From Aureimonas populi (GTDB lineage: Bacteria > Pseudomonadota > Alphaproteobacteria > Rhizobiales > Rhizobiaceae), in contig NZ_CP072611.1 of assembly GCF_017815515.1 (NCBI RefSeq), forward strand, positions 1,364,001-1,428,000: a DNA stretch of 64,000 nt. Direction: 5' to 3'. A program made the position numbers and the translations under genes. Shown in pieces: positions 34,296 to 43,737 of this stretch. The notes below the pieces were generated by a model. It ran no database searches, was not told the DNA's origin, and saw nothing but the letters and a program-made list of their open reading frames with translations. Positions within the stretch are counted from its first letter, which is position 1. The number at the start of each line of letters is the position of its first letter.

Positions 34296-35156
34296 TCAGT
34301 TCTCCCGCTTCAGGGCGCTTTCGTGCCAGCGATGCAGCGAGGCCCAGGCGATGGCGGAGGTGAGCATGAAGATCGCAACGCCCGTCGCCGACAGGAGCAC
34401 GAGGGCGGCGAAGAGGCGGGGGATGTTCAGCCGGTACTGCGATTCGAGGAGGCGGAAGGCAAGGCCCGAACCGGCCCCGGCGGACCCTGCGGCGAACTCG
34501 GCCACCACGGCGGCGATCAGCGAGAGGCCGCCGCCGATCTTCAGCCCGGCCATGAAATAGGGCAGGGCGGCGGGCAGCTTGAGGTGCACGAGCTGCTGCC
34601 AGCGCGTGGCGCCATAAAGGTCGAAGAGGTTGAGGAGGTTGTGATCGACGCTTTTCAGCCCCTGGACCATGTTGGACAGGATCGGGAAGAAGGCGACGAG
34701 GAAGGCGCAGAGCAGGATCGCGCTCTGCGTGGAGGGCATGTAGATGAGGATGAGCGGCGCGATGGCGACGATCGGCGTCACTTGCAGGATCACCGCATAG
34801 GGGTAGAGCGCCAGCTCTATCCAGCGCGACTGGACGAGCAGGACGGCCAGCGCCACGCCGCCCGCGAGCGCCAGGAACAGGGCCGAGAAGGTGATCTTCA
34901 CCGTCACCCACAAGGCGGGCGAGAGCGTTCCCCAATCGCTGAACAAGGTGGAGGCGATGAGGAGCGGGCCGGGCAGGATGTAGGGCGGAACCGCGTTCAC
35001 CCGCACATAGACCTCCCAGACGAGAAGCGTCGCGGCCAGCACCAGAACGGGGATGGCGATGCGCAGCGCCCTGCCCTTGTCGAGCCCCGCCGCAGGGGGC
35101 TCCGGCGCGGGGGCCGGATCGGCCGCGGTGCCGGTTCGTGCCGTGCCCACGTTCAT
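34296..35156 (-). CDS. ABC transporter permease (SsuC/ThiX/TauC type)
   Basis: 286 residues. After a Pro/Ala-rich cytoplasmic N-terminus there are about six membrane segments, starting with LRIAIPVLVLAATLLVWEVY. Family motifs are VPPYILPGPLLIASTL and the ATPase-contact loop LFDLYGATRWQQLVHLKLPA ending with LPYFMAGLKIGGG. ATG at 35156 overlaps the stop of the ATPase gene. It works with the ATPase at 35153-35989 and the binding protein at 36034-37029. Confidence 0.92.
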   Translation of the reverse strand: MNVGTARTGTAADPAPAPEPPAAGLDKGRALRIAIPVLVLAATLLVWEVYVRVNAVPPYILPGPLLIASTLFSDWGTLSPALWVTVKITFSALFLALAGGVALAVLLVQSRWIELALYPYAVILQVTPIVAIAPLILIYMPSTQSAILLCAFLVAFFPILSNMVQGLKSVDHNLLNLFDLYGATRWQQLVHLKLPAALPYFMAGLKIGGGLSLIAAVVAEFAAGSAGAGSGLAFRLLESQYRLNIPRLFAALVLLSATGVAIFMLTSAIAWASLHRWHESALKREN

Positions 35157-35989
35157 GCCGCGGCCTCCGGCAGGGCGGCCGGGGCGTGGATCGCGCCGGC
35201 CAGTTCCGCCGAGACGCGCCGGCACAGCTCCGCATAGTCGGCCGTGGTGCGGAAGCTCTCGTCGCGCCCCGAAGGGTCGGGCAAGGACAGGTCCGCCACC
35301 ACGCGGCCGGGGCGCGCGCCCATCACCACGATGCGGCTCGACAGATAGGCGGATTCGAACACCGAATGGGTGACGAAGACGACGGTGAGCCCCTTTTCGG
35401 CCCACAACGCCAGAACGTCGTCGTTCAGCTTCTGGCGGGTGATCTCGTCGAGCGCGCCGAAGGGCTCGTCCATCAGGAGGAGGCTGGAGCCGGTGACGAG
35501 CGCGCGGGCGATGGAAACGCGCATCTTCATGCCGCCGGACAATTCGCGCGGATAGGCCTTGGCGAAGTCCTGGAGGCCCACGGTGGTCAGAGCCTCCATG
35601 ATGCGCTCGCGGCCCGCCGCCTTGGAGACGCCCTTGAGCCGCAACGGCAGGTGCACATTGCCGAACACGGTGCGCCAGGGCATCAGCGTCGGCTCCTGGA
35701 AGACGAAGCCGATGCCCGCATCCGGGCGGCCGCGCTCGTCGATGCGCGAGGCCGGCCAGTCGATCGTGCCCGCCGTGGGCTCGCCGAGCCCCGCGATGAT
35801 CCGCAGCGCCGTGGACTTGCCGCAGCCCGAAGGCCCCAGCAGGCTGACGAACTCGCCCGGCCGGATGTCCAGCGACATGCGCGAGAGCGCCAGCGTGCCG
35901 TTGGAGAAGCGCTTGGAAACGTCGCTCATGCGCACGACCGGCCGGGACGCCCGGCCTTGCCCGCGCACGGGCTGTGAGGGGGAAGCCAC
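35153..35989 (-). CDS. ABC transporter ATP-binding protein (SsuB/ThiZ/TauB type)
   Basis: About 278 residues. Walker A is LLGPSGCGKST, the Q-loop FQEPTLMPW, signature LSGGMKMRV, Walker B SLLLMDEPFGALD and switch His in FVTHSVFESA. The ATG at 35929 would cut the first strand of the domain (VVRMSDVSKRF), so I use GTG 35989, which has AGGAG eleven bases upstream; GTG 36001 is also possible. Belongs to the nitrate/sulfonate/taurine/thiamine-precursor importer subfamily. Confidence 0.9.
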   Translation of the reverse strand: MASPSQPVRGQGRASRPVVRMSDVSKRFSNGTLALSRMSLDIRPGEFVSLLGPSGCGKSTALRIIAGLGEPTAGTIDWPASRIDERGRPDAGIGFVFQEPTLMPWRTVFGNVHLPLRLKGVSKAAGRERIMEALTTVGLQDFAKAYPRELSGGMKMRVSIARALVTGSSLLLMDEPFGALDEITRQKLNDDVLALWAEKGLTVVFVTHSVFESAYLSSRIVVMGARPGRVVADLSLPDPSGRDESFRTTADYAELCRRVSAELAGAIHAPAALPEAAA

Positions 35990-36033
35990 GGGGGACGACA
36001 CTCCTGATCCGTCGAAGGAACCCACGCGCCCGC

Positions 36034-37029
36034 TCAGGACGGGCGCAGGTCCGCGCCCACGTTCTTGCAAACGAAGTCGAGCGTATAGGCCTGCGTGTAG
36101 TCCAGATCCGCCGCCAGAACGCCGATCTGGACCATGTCCTCGAAGAATTCCTGGAAGCGCCCTTCTGTCATGCAGCCGATGCCGCCCGCCTCCGCGTCCC
36201 CGGAATCGACGATCCCCTCGGCCTTCATCTGCTCCAGCGAGAAGGCGAGCTGCCCGTCGGTCATGTCGGGATTGTCGGCCTTGATGAGCTCGTTGGCGGC
36301 GCTGTTGTCGCCGTAGAGGTAGTTGTACCAGCCGATCAGCGTCGCATCGACGAAGCGCTGCACGAGGTCGGGGTTCTCCTCCACCAGCGAGCTCTGCGCC
36401 TCGATCGTGGATGCATAGGGCCGGTAGCCGGCATCGGCGAGAAGGAACATCTTCGGCGCCCAGCCCGTCTCCTGCTCGATCTTGTAGGGCTCGGAGGTCA
36501 GATAGGCCTGCTGGGCCGAGTTCGGGTCGGCCAGGAAGGGGCCGGGGTTGAACTGGTAGGGGCTGAACTGCTCGTCGGAGAAGCCCTCGAAATTGGCCTT
36601 CATCCATTCGAAATAAGTGGAGAAGCCCTCGCGGGCCATGAAGATCGTGTCCATCGTGGCGAGGTCGGCGAAGGTCTCGACCGGCGAGTCGGCGTGGGCG
36701 AGCAGCCCTTGCGGGTCCTTCTGGAAGATCGCGCCCACCGCCACGAGCGGGATGCCTTGCGACACCGCGTCGAGCACGCCCAGCGTGCCGCCCATGTAGA
36801 AATCGATCTGGCCTGCCATCAGGAGCTGGCGGTTCGGCGCCTGCGGGCCGCCGGGGCGGATGGTCACGTCCAGCCCGTATTCCTCGTAAGTGCCGTCGGC
36901 AACCGCCTGGTAGTAGCCGCCGTGCTCGGCCTGGGCGAGCCAGTTGGTGCCGAAGGTCACCTCGTCGAGCGCGAGGGCGGGGGAGGCTGCGAGCACGCCG
37001 GCAGCGACGGCAAGGAGACGAGCGGACAT
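36034..37029 (-). CDS. ABC transporter substrate-binding protein (NMT1/THI5-like)
   Basis: 331 residues with a signal peptide (MSARLLAVAAGVLAASPALA) and an NMT1-type solute-binding fold: VTFGTNWLAQAEHGGYYQAV, EYGLDVTIRPGG and RQLLMAGQIDFYMGG. This group (ThiY, RibY and pyrimidine-binding relatives) binds flat heterocycles such as hydroxymethylpyrimidine or riboflavin. It is the first gene of the leftward operon that also encodes the cytosine-deaminase-like enzyme, so the ligand is probably a pyrimidine or another N-heterocycle. The 142-base divergent gap to ridA at 37172 holds repeated TTGCAA motifs. Confidence 0.9.
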   Translation of the reverse strand: MSARLLAVAAGVLAASPALALDEVTFGTNWLAQAEHGGYYQAVADGTYEEYGLDVTIRPGGPQAPNRQLLMAGQIDFYMGGTLGVLDAVSQGIPLVAVGAIFQKDPQGLLAHADSPVETFADLATMDTIFMAREGFSTYFEWMKANFEGFSDEQFSPYQFNPGPFLADPNSAQQAYLTSEPYKIEQETGWAPKMFLLADAGYRPYASTIEAQSSLVEENPDLVQRFVDATLIGWYNYLYGDNSAANELIKADNPDMTDGQLAFSLEQMKAEGIVDSGDAEAGGIGCMTEGRFQEFFEDMVQIGVLAADLDYTQAYTLDFVCKNVGADLRPS

Positions 37030-37153
37030 GCGAAAAGCCCTTTGCGAAGACCGGAGAAAATCGGTTCAGGCATATGGCGGAGGTGAGAAACGACTTGCAA
37101 ACGCCATCGACATAAGCCTAGACGAATACAGACTATGAAATGAGCGAGATTAA

Positions 37154-37176
37154 TTGCAAGGCATTTTTGCAATGCA
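37154..37176 (+). promoter_or_regulatory. Candidate operator: repeated TTGCAA and a GCATT/AATGC palindrome
   Basis: In the divergent gap between the binding-protein gene and the ridA gene, TTGCAA occurs at 37095-37100, 37154-37159 and 37167-37172, the last two 13 bases apart. The last copy sits inside a perfect inverted repeat GCATT-TTTGC-AATGC. The position, at the start codon of ridA and upstream of both operons, suits a repressor site. The LysR protein encoded at 30003 is a candidate binder. Confidence 0.4.
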
Positions 37177-37618
37177 TCACAATTTGCCGAAACCGGGCAC
37201 CGGCCACGCTCCGGCCCTCTCGCCCGTCTTCGCGCCGCAGGTCCCCGCGCCGCTGGCGGCCTACAGCCACGCCGTGGCGGTGGAGGCGGGCGCGCGCCTC
37301 GTCTTCTGCTCCGGGCAGCTCGCCATAGGGCCGGACGGGGCGGTGCCGCAGGGCTGCGAGGCGCAGGCCGAGCTGTGCTTCGCCCAGATCGGGACGATCC
37401 TGTCCGGCGCGGGCCTGTGCCTGCGGGACGTGGTGCGCATCAACGCCTTCGTCACCGCGCGCGAGCACATGGCGCCCTATATGCGGGTCCGCGACCGGCT
37501 GTTCCCCGCGCCCTTTCCGGCCTCGACGCTGATGATTGTCTCCGGTTTCACGCGCGAGGAGTTCGTGGTGGAGATCGAAGTGGTGGCCGCCGGGCGCGCC
37601 GAGGGGGAAGACGCATGA
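37172..37618 (+). CDS. RidA-family protein without the canonical active-site Arg
   Basis: 148 residues from ATG 37172. The N-terminus (MHHNLPKPGTGHAPALSPVF) is longer than in RidA. The Rid fold is visible in RLVFCSGQLAIGPDGAVP, AQIGTILSGAGLCLRDVVRI and VVEIEVVAAG. The usual catalytic Arg position reads PASTLMIV, again without Arg. It differs clearly from the Rid protein at 27599. The stop overlaps the creatininase start (ATGA), so the two are translated as a pair, and it may protect that enzyme's pathway from an imine or act on its product. Confidence 0.87.
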   Translation: MHHNLPKPGTGHAPALSPVFAPQVPAPLAAYSHAVAVEAGARLVFCSGQLAIGPDGAVPQGCEAQAELCFAQIGTILSGAGLCLRDVVRINAFVTAREHMAPYMRVRDRLFPAPFPASTLMIVSGFTREEFVVEIEVVAAGRAEGEDA

Positions 37619-38415
37619 CGAGACGCATCCACTGGGCGGACTTCGCCACCACCGAGTTCGAGGGTCTCGACCCGATGGAGACCATCGCGGTCCTGCCCGT
37701 GGCCGCCATCGAGCAGCATGGGCCGCATCTGGGCACCGGCACGGATTTCCTCATCAACAGCGGCATGGTCGCCATGCTCGCCGAGCGGCTTCCCGGCGAC
37801 ATGGACGTGCGCGTCCTTCCCGTTCAGCCGGTGGGCAAGTCGAACGAGCATCTTCATGCGCGCGGCACGCTGACGATCTCGGCCGCGACGCTCGTCGCGC
37901 ACTGGACCGACCTCGGCCTTTCCGTCGCGCGGGCGGGCATCCGCAAGCTGGTGATCGTCAATTCCCACGGCGGCAACGAGGAGGTCATCGGCATCGTGGC
38001 GCGCGAGCTGCGGGTGCGCGCCGGGCTGCTGGTGGTGAAGAGCTCCTGGTCGCGCTTCGGCAAGCCGGAGGGGCTCTTCGGCGAGCGGGAGAACCGCTAC
38101 GGCATCCACGCGGGCGACGCGGAAACCTCGCTGATGCTTCATTTCCGCCCGCAGGCCGTGCGGATGCAGGAGGCGCGCGACTTCGCCTCCACGGTCGAGG
38201 AGGACGAAGCCGCCTTCACCCATCTGCGCGCGACGGGGCCCCATGCCTATGCCTGGGTCGCGAGCGACCTGAACCCGGCCGGCGCGGTGGGAGAGGCGCA
38301 GCTTGCGAGCGCGGCCAAGGGCGCGGCCCTTGCGGCCCATCAGGTGGACGGCTTCATCGAGCTCCTGCGCGATGTCCGGCGCAAGGCGGTTCCTGCGGCT
38401 GTGCCGGCGCTCTGA
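37615..38415 (+). CDS. Creatininase-family amidohydrolase
   Basis: 266 residues. Binuclear metal ligands of creatininase are all in place: VAAIEQHGPHLGTGTD (Glu33, His35, Asp44), VNSHGGNEE and HAGDAETSLML. Family members hydrolyse cyclic amides (creatinine to creatine) or formamides (ArfB/FAPy-type), and MftE cleaves peptides; length and motifs allow either of the first two. It is coupled to a RidA-like gene and lies divergent to the transporter-deaminase operon. Together with the cytosine-deaminase-like and hydantoinase genes it suggests breakdown of a creatinine-like or other five-membered N-heterocycle. Converges with the LysR gene with only 7 bases between. Confidence 0.9.
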   Translation: MTRRIHWADFATTEFEGLDPMETIAVLPVAAIEQHGPHLGTGTDFLINSGMVAMLAERLPGDMDVRVLPVQPVGKSNEHLHARGTLTISAATLVAHWTDLGLSVARAGIRKLVIVNSHGGNEEVIGIVARELRVRAGLLVVKSSWSRFGKPEGLFGERENRYGIHAGDAETSLMLHFRPQAVRMQEARDFASTVEEDEAAFTHLRATGPHAYAWVASDLNPAGAVGEAQLASAAKGAALAAHQVDGFIELLRDVRRKAVPAAVPAL

Positions 38416-38422
38416 GCCTTGC

Positions 38423-39334
38423 TCAGGCGGCCTCGGCGGGGCGCTCCCGCAGCGAGGTTCGCAGCCAGTCCATGAAGACCTGCATCGCCGGGCTCACGCT
38501 TGCGCCCCGAGGCACGGTGAACCAGTAGCAGAGGTCGCTCTCGTAGCTGAAGCCGGGCGGATTGATCAGCCGGCCGGAGCGCAGCTCGTCCGTGATCAGC
38601 CCGCGCGGGATGAGCGCCATGCCCTGCCCGGCGAGGGCCGCCCGGATGACCATCGTGTAGTAGCCGAACCGGACCGTGTGCCGGGGCCGCAGGCCCGACT
38701 TTCCCAGCGCGCTGGCGAAGTCCGGCCAGTGCAGCGGGGTCTGCGGATGTTCCAGCATGACGGCTCCGGCCAGTTCCTCGATCGCGCCCGGACGGCCGAC
38801 CTTGTCCCAGTATCCCGCCGTGCCGACCAGCGCGACGTCGCGGCCGAAGAGGTAGAGCGCCCTTTCGCCCGCCGGAGGGGCCACGTCGAAGGTGAAGATG
38901 CCGTCGGCGCTTTCCGCCTGGGCGGGGGAGACGAAGGTGGTGAACTGCACGTCGATCTCGGGGAACCGGTCGGAGAAGTCGGCGAAGCGCGGCAGGAGCC
39001 ACCGGTCGCCGAGGATCGGCGGCACCTGCAGGCGCAGCGCCTTCGGGTCCGGCTTCAGCCGCGCCAGTTGCAGGGCCGCGTCTTCCATAGCCTTGATCGC
39101 GGCCCGGGCGTGCCGGACATAGATGCGTCCCGCCTCGGTCGGGATCATGCCCTGCGCGGTGCGGGTGAAGACGGGCTCGCCGATCAGCTCCTCCAGCCCC
39201 AGAAGCTGTTTGCTCACGGCGCTTTGCGAGAGGTTCAGGCTCTCGGCGGCCGCCGTCGTGTAGCCCCGCTCGGCCACGGCGAGCAGGATCTGCAATGCTG
39301 CCATGGATGGCAATCTCTGGCGTCCGGATGCCAC
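38423..39334 (-). CDS. LysR-family regulator
   Basis: 303 residues from GTG 39334, which has GGAGG five bases upstream; the frame is open to an ATG at 39418 that lacks a ribosome site. HTH: MAALQILLAVAERGYTTAAA and LNLSQSAVSKQLLGLEE. The effector domain (LRLQVPPILGDRWLLPRFAD) resembles GcvA/aromatic-type LysR proteins. It is divergent from the argininosuccinate-lyase-like operon (192-base gap) and most likely controls it. Confidence 0.9.
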   Translation of the reverse strand: MASGRQRLPSMAALQILLAVAERGYTTAAAESLNLSQSAVSKQLLGLEELIGEPVFTRTAQGMIPTEAGRIYVRHARAAIKAMEDAALQLARLKPDPKALRLQVPPILGDRWLLPRFADFSDRFPEIDVQFTTFVSPAQAESADGIFTFDVAPPAGERALYLFGRDVALVGTAGYWDKVGRPGAIEELAGAVMLEHPQTPLHWPDFASALGKSGLRPRHTVRFGYYTMVIRAALAGQGMALIPRGLITDELRSGRLINPPGFSYESDLCYWFTVPRGASVSPAMQVFMDWLRTSLRERPAEAA

Positions 39335-39526
39335 CGGGCCCTCCCTGGAGCCTGTCGTGAACCATGCATGAGCGCTCCGAGGCTCCAAGGCCCGGCACCG
39401 CGCCCGCCGCCGCTTCATAGCAGCCTAGTCGCTTTCGTCATACCGCCGACCGGATAATGTCGTTTGTGCAGGAAGGCGTCAGGCTGCATCCTTGTCCAAA
39501 ACTTGAGCAGGGCGATGGGGCGCGGA

Positions 39527-40966
39527 ATGACCGAGGAGACGAAACTCTGGGGCGGGCGCTTCCGCAGCCTGCCGGACCCGGCCCTGACCGCCTTTTCCCG
39601 GTCCGATCCCAGCCATCTGCGCCTGGTGCCCTATGACATCGCCGGCTCCCGGGCCCATGCCCGCGAGCTTCGCCGCGCCGGCATCCTCGACGAGGGGGAG
39701 CTGGAGCGTATGCTGGCGGCGCTGGACGCCATCCAGCGGGACGTGGCCTCCGGCGAGGAGGCGCCCCTGCCGGGCGACGAGGACATCCACACCTTCATCG
39801 AGCGCCTGCTCATGGCACGGCTGGGCGAGCTGGGCGGCAAGCTGCGGGCGGGCCGCTCGCGCAACGACCAGGCGGCCAATGACCTCAAGCTCTATCTGCG
39901 CGCCGAGGCGAGGGCCATCGCGGCGGCGCTTCTGGCGGTGATCGACGCGCTGGCGGTGCAGGCGCAGCGCCATGTCGAGACCGCGATGCCCGGATTCACT
40001 CATCTCCAGGCGGCCCAGCCCATCGTGCTCGGGCACCAGCTCCTGGCCCATGCGCAGGCGCTCCAGCGCGACCTGGAGCGCTTCGAGGACTGGGACAGGC
40101 GCTCGGCGCGCTCGCCCCTGGGGGCGGCCGCCCTCGCGGGAAGCGCCATAGCGCTCAGCCCGGAGGCGAGCGCCGCAGAGCTCGGCTATGAGGGGCCTTG
40201 CGAGAACTCCATCGACGCGGTGGGCAGCCGCGATCACGTCGCCGAATTCCTTTTCGTCACCGCGATGATCGGTGTCGATCTCTCGCGCCTGTGCGAGGAG
40301 ATCATCTACTGGTGCTCGCAGGCCGTCGCCTGGGCGAAGCTGGACGACAGCTTCGCGACGGGCTCCTCCATCATGCCGCAGAAGAAGAACCCGGATATCG
40401 CCGAGCTGACGCGCGGCCGCAGCGCCCGGCTGATCGGCAGCCTGAACGCCATGATGGTGGCGCTGAAGGGCCTGCCCTTCGCCTATAATCGCGACCTGAT
40501 CGAGGACAAGCGCGCCGCGTTCGAGGCCGTCGACACGCTGCATCTCGTCCTGCCGGCCATGCGCGGCCTCGTGGCGACGCTGCGCTTCGACGAGGCGCGC
40601 ATGAGGCGCGCCGCCACCGAGGGCTTCACCCTGGCGACGGAAATGGCCGACTGGCTCGCCCGGCGCGGCATTCCCTTCTCGCAGGCCCATGAGATCACCG
40701 GCAGGGCCGTGCGCTATTGCGAGGACAGGGGCGTCGGCCTGGAAGGGCTCGACCCGCAGGAATTTTCCGGCATCGACCCGGCGCTGGACGCCTCCGTGGC
40801 GGCCTGCCTGACGGTGGAGGCAGCCCTTGCTGCCCGCTCGGCCCCGGGCGGCACGGCGCCCGCCGCCGTGCGCGAGCAACTGCGCCGCCTCCAGGCCACG
40901 CTCGAGCGCCGCCGCCTCTGGGCCGGGGCCGCTCCCGAGCCGTTCGAGGAAGGGACCGACAGATGA
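39527..40966 (+). CDS. Argininosuccinate-lyase-like enzyme of the fumarase/aspartase superfamily
   Basis: 479 residues beginning [12 protein letters not shown] at ATG 39527. ArgH landmarks: [28 protein letters not shown] (Thr158-His159) and the superfamily signature [12 protein letters not shown] (280-290). The segment that in ArgH reads close to DSVSDRDF is here [11 protein letters not shown], so the active site may be altered. It overlaps the permease gene of an amino-acid ABC transporter and lies apart from any arginine biosynthesis gene. It could be a second ArgH, or a catabolic C-N lyase releasing fumarate from an imported N-substituted aspartate, as EDDS lyase (an ArgH homologue) does. 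The catabolic option fits the context better. Confidence 0.85.
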   Translation: MTEETKLWGGRFRSLPDPALTAFSRSDPSHLRLVPYDIAGSRAHARELRRAGILDEGELERMLAALDAIQRDVASGEEAPLPGDEDIHTFIERLLMARLGELGGKLRAGRSRNDQAANDLKLYLRAEARAIAAALLAVIDALAVQAQRHVETAMPGFTHLQAAQPIVLGHQLLAHAQALQRDLERFEDWDRRSARSPLGAAALAGSAIALSPEASAAELGYEGPCENSIDAVGSRDHVAEFLFVTAMIGVDLSRLCEEIIYWCSQAVAWAKLDDSFATGSSIMPQKKNPDIAELTRGRSARLIGSLNAMMVALKGLPFAYNRDLIEDKRAAFEAVDTLHLVLPAMRGLVATLRFDEARMRRAATEGFTLATEMADWLARRGIPFSQAHEITGRAVRYCEDRGVGLEGLDPQEFSGIDPALDASVAACLTVEAALAARSAPGGTAPAAVREQLRRLQATLERRRLWAGAAPEPFEEGTDR

Positions 40967-41832
40967 GCAGGCCTTCCCTCGCGCCCGACCCGGCGGGCGA
41001 TCCGTTCGCGGCCGGCACGCCGCTGCGCATCGTGCCGCGGCGGCACTACGGCCGCTGGATCGCGACCGCGCTGATCCTGCTGGCACTCGCCGGCATCGTG
41101 CGCGCTTTCGCCCTCGGCCAGATCGAATGGAGCATCGTCGCCCAGTTCCTCACCGCGCGCGCGATCCTGAACGGCCTCGTCAACACCATCGTCATGGCCA
41201 TCGCCGCCATGGCGCTGGGGGTGGGGCTCGGCGTGCTTTTCGCCGTCATGGTCATGTCGCCCAACCCCGTGCTGCGCGCCTCGGCCAACGGCTATATCTG
41301 GTTCTTCCGGGGAACGCCGCTGATCCTCCAGCTCCTCCTGTGGTTCAACCTCGCGCTCATCTTTCCCACGCTCGGCATTCCGGGGCTGGTCGAGTTCCGC
41401 ACGGTGGATGTCATCACGCCCTTCGTGGCGACGCTCCTGGGGCTGGGCATCAACCAGGGCGCCTACACCGCCGAGGTGGTGCGCGCCGGCATCCTCTCCG
41501 TCGACGAGGGTCAGACCGAGGCCGCGCAGGCCATCGGCATGGCGCGCCCCACGATCCTGCGCAGGATCGTGCTGCCGCAGGCCATGCGCGTCATCATTCC
41601 GCCCGTCGGCAACGAGTTCATCTCCATGGTCAAGCTGACCTCGCTCGCCTCGGTGATCCAGTTTTCCGAAATCCTGCGCAACGCCCAGACGATCTACTTC
41701 GCCAACGGCCGCGTCATCGAGCTGCTGATCGTCGCGGCCATCTGGTACATCGCCGTCGTCTCCGTCCTGTCCGTCGGGCAGTTCTTCCTGGAGCGGCGTT
41801 TTTCGCGCGGCTACGCGACCGGGAGGCGCTGA
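40963..41832 (+). CDS. Polar amino-acid ABC transporter permease (GlnP/HisM type)
   Basis: 289 residues. A cytoplasmic N-terminus with RRHYGRW precedes about five membrane segments. The family motifs [32 protein letters not shown] and [20 protein letters not shown] (the EAA loop) are clear. Single permease, so it probably works as a homodimer. It overlaps the lyase stop (ATGA), which ties transport and lyase expression. Confidence 0.93.
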   Translation: MSRPSLAPDPAGDPFAAGTPLRIVPRRHYGRWIATALILLALAGIVRAFALGQIEWSIVAQFLTARAILNGLVNTIVMAIAAMALGVGLGVLFAVMVMSPNPVLRASANGYIWFFRGTPLILQLLLWFNLALIFPTLGIPGLVEFRTVDVITPFVATLLGLGINQGAYTAEVVRAGILSVDEGQTEAAQAIGMARPTILRRIVLPQAMRVIIPPVGNEFISMVKLTSLASVIQFSEILRNAQTIYFANGRVIELLIVAAIWYIAVVSVLSVGQFFLERRFSRGYATGRR

Positions 41833-41837
41833 ACCCC

Positions 41838-42614
<777 letters not shown>

Positions 42615-42638
42615 GCCGCCGACAGGAGAGGAACTGAA

Positions 42639-43475
42639 ATGAAGCCTTCCACCCTTTGGATCGCCGGCGCTTCGCTGGCCGCGCTCACCGCCTCGGCCCC
42701 CGCGCAGGAGCTGCCGCAGCGCATTCTGGATGCCGGCCGCATCGTGGCCGCCACCAACCCGAACTATCCGCCCATCGTCTACAAGGATCCGGCCACGAAC
42801 GAGATCATGGGCCTCGACATCGAGCTGGGCGAGGCGATCGCCGAGGAGCTCGGCGTGGAGATCGAGTGGCAGGAGACCGAATTCATCCAGATGCTGCCCT
42901 CCCTCCAGACCGGGCGCGTCGATATCGCGCTCGCCGGCATGTCCGACCTGCCGTCGCGGCGCGACACCGTCGATTTCGTCGACTACATGAACTCCGGCGC
43001 ACAGTTCTACACGCTCACGGCGCTGGCGCAGGACATCTCCGAGCCGACCGATCTGTGCGGCAAGCGGGTGGGCGCCTCGCGCAACACCAACTGGCCGAAC
43101 GACATCGCGGCCTGGAGCGAGGAGAACTGCGTGGCCGCCGGCCTGCCGGCGATCGAGGTGGTGGGCACGGAAGGTTCTGCCGACGCGCGCACCCAGCTCA
43201 AGAGCCAGCGCCTCGACGCCGCCACGCAGGGCAACGAGACGCTTCCCTATTTCCAGGAGCTGGAGCCGGACACCTATGTCCTCATCGGCGAGCCCTTCAC
43301 GCGCACGCTCGCGGGCATCCCGACCCTGAAGTCGGAAGAAGGCGAGCAGATCCGCGACGCGGTGGCCGGGGCGCTGGAAAGGCTGATGGAGAGCGGCCGC
43401 TATCAGGAGATCTTCGCGGCCCGTTCGCTGGAGGCGAACGCCCTCGACGCCGTCGAGATCAACGCCGGAAACTAG
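42639..43475 (+). CDS. Polar amino-acid ABC transporter substrate-binding protein (family 3)
   Basis: 278 residues. Sec signal peptide ending ALTASAPAQ, then a family 3 solute-binding domain: RIVAATNPNYPPIVYKD, IMGLDIELGEAIAEELGV and RVDIALAGMSDLPSRRDTVD. Positions that bind the amino-acid alpha groups are in the SDLPSRRDTVDFVDY area. Ligand could be histidine, arginine, or an N-substituted amino acid that the lyase at 39527 splits. Last gene of the operon; a hairpin follows. Confidence 0.92.
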   Translation: MKPSTLWIAGASLAALTASAPAQELPQRILDAGRIVAATNPNYPPIVYKDPATNEIMGLDIELGEAIAEELGVEIEWQETEFIQMLPSLQTGRVDIALAGMSDLPSRRDTVDFVDYMNSGAQFYTLTALAQDISEPTDLCGKRVGASRNTNWPNDIAAWSEENCVAAGLPAIEVVGTEGSADARTQLKSQRLDAATQGNETLPYFQELEPDTYVLIGEPFTRTLAGIPTLKSEEGEQIRDAVAGALERLMESGRYQEIFAARSLEANALDAVEINAGN

Positions 43476-43488
43476 GCGCCAAGCCGGC

Positions 43489-43510
43489 CCCCGCCTCTTT
43501 GCGGGCGGGG
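43489..43510 (+). terminator. Hairpin after the amino-acid transporter operon
   Basis: CCCCGCC (43489-43495) pairs with GGCGGGG (43504-43510) over an 8-base loop, 14 bases after the stop. No T run follows. The rest of the 262-base stretch to the hutC stop shows nothing else I can support. Confidence 0.5.
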
Positions 43511-43737
43511 ATGCCACAAGCCGTGCGCCGGTCCGCGGGGCGGACCGGTCGCCCCGTCACGCGCGGGCGGGGAGCCTTGCCGTGGATCGGCGCGGTATCA
43601 GCCGCGGCGCGGCCGCGATCCGGCGCGAATATGACGCGCTCTCCGCGGCATATCAGGACGGCAAGCACCGGAACGCTATTCCGCTGGCCTAAAGGCCCGC
43701 GCTTGGCGGCCGGCGAGGCCTCGCGGGCCCCCGGCGC

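Noticed and set aside
36034..37029. Naming the NMT1-like protein as thiamine-precursor binding protein ThiY
   Set aside because: The fold also binds other heterocycles, no thiamine gene is nearby, and the operon contains a deaminase instead.
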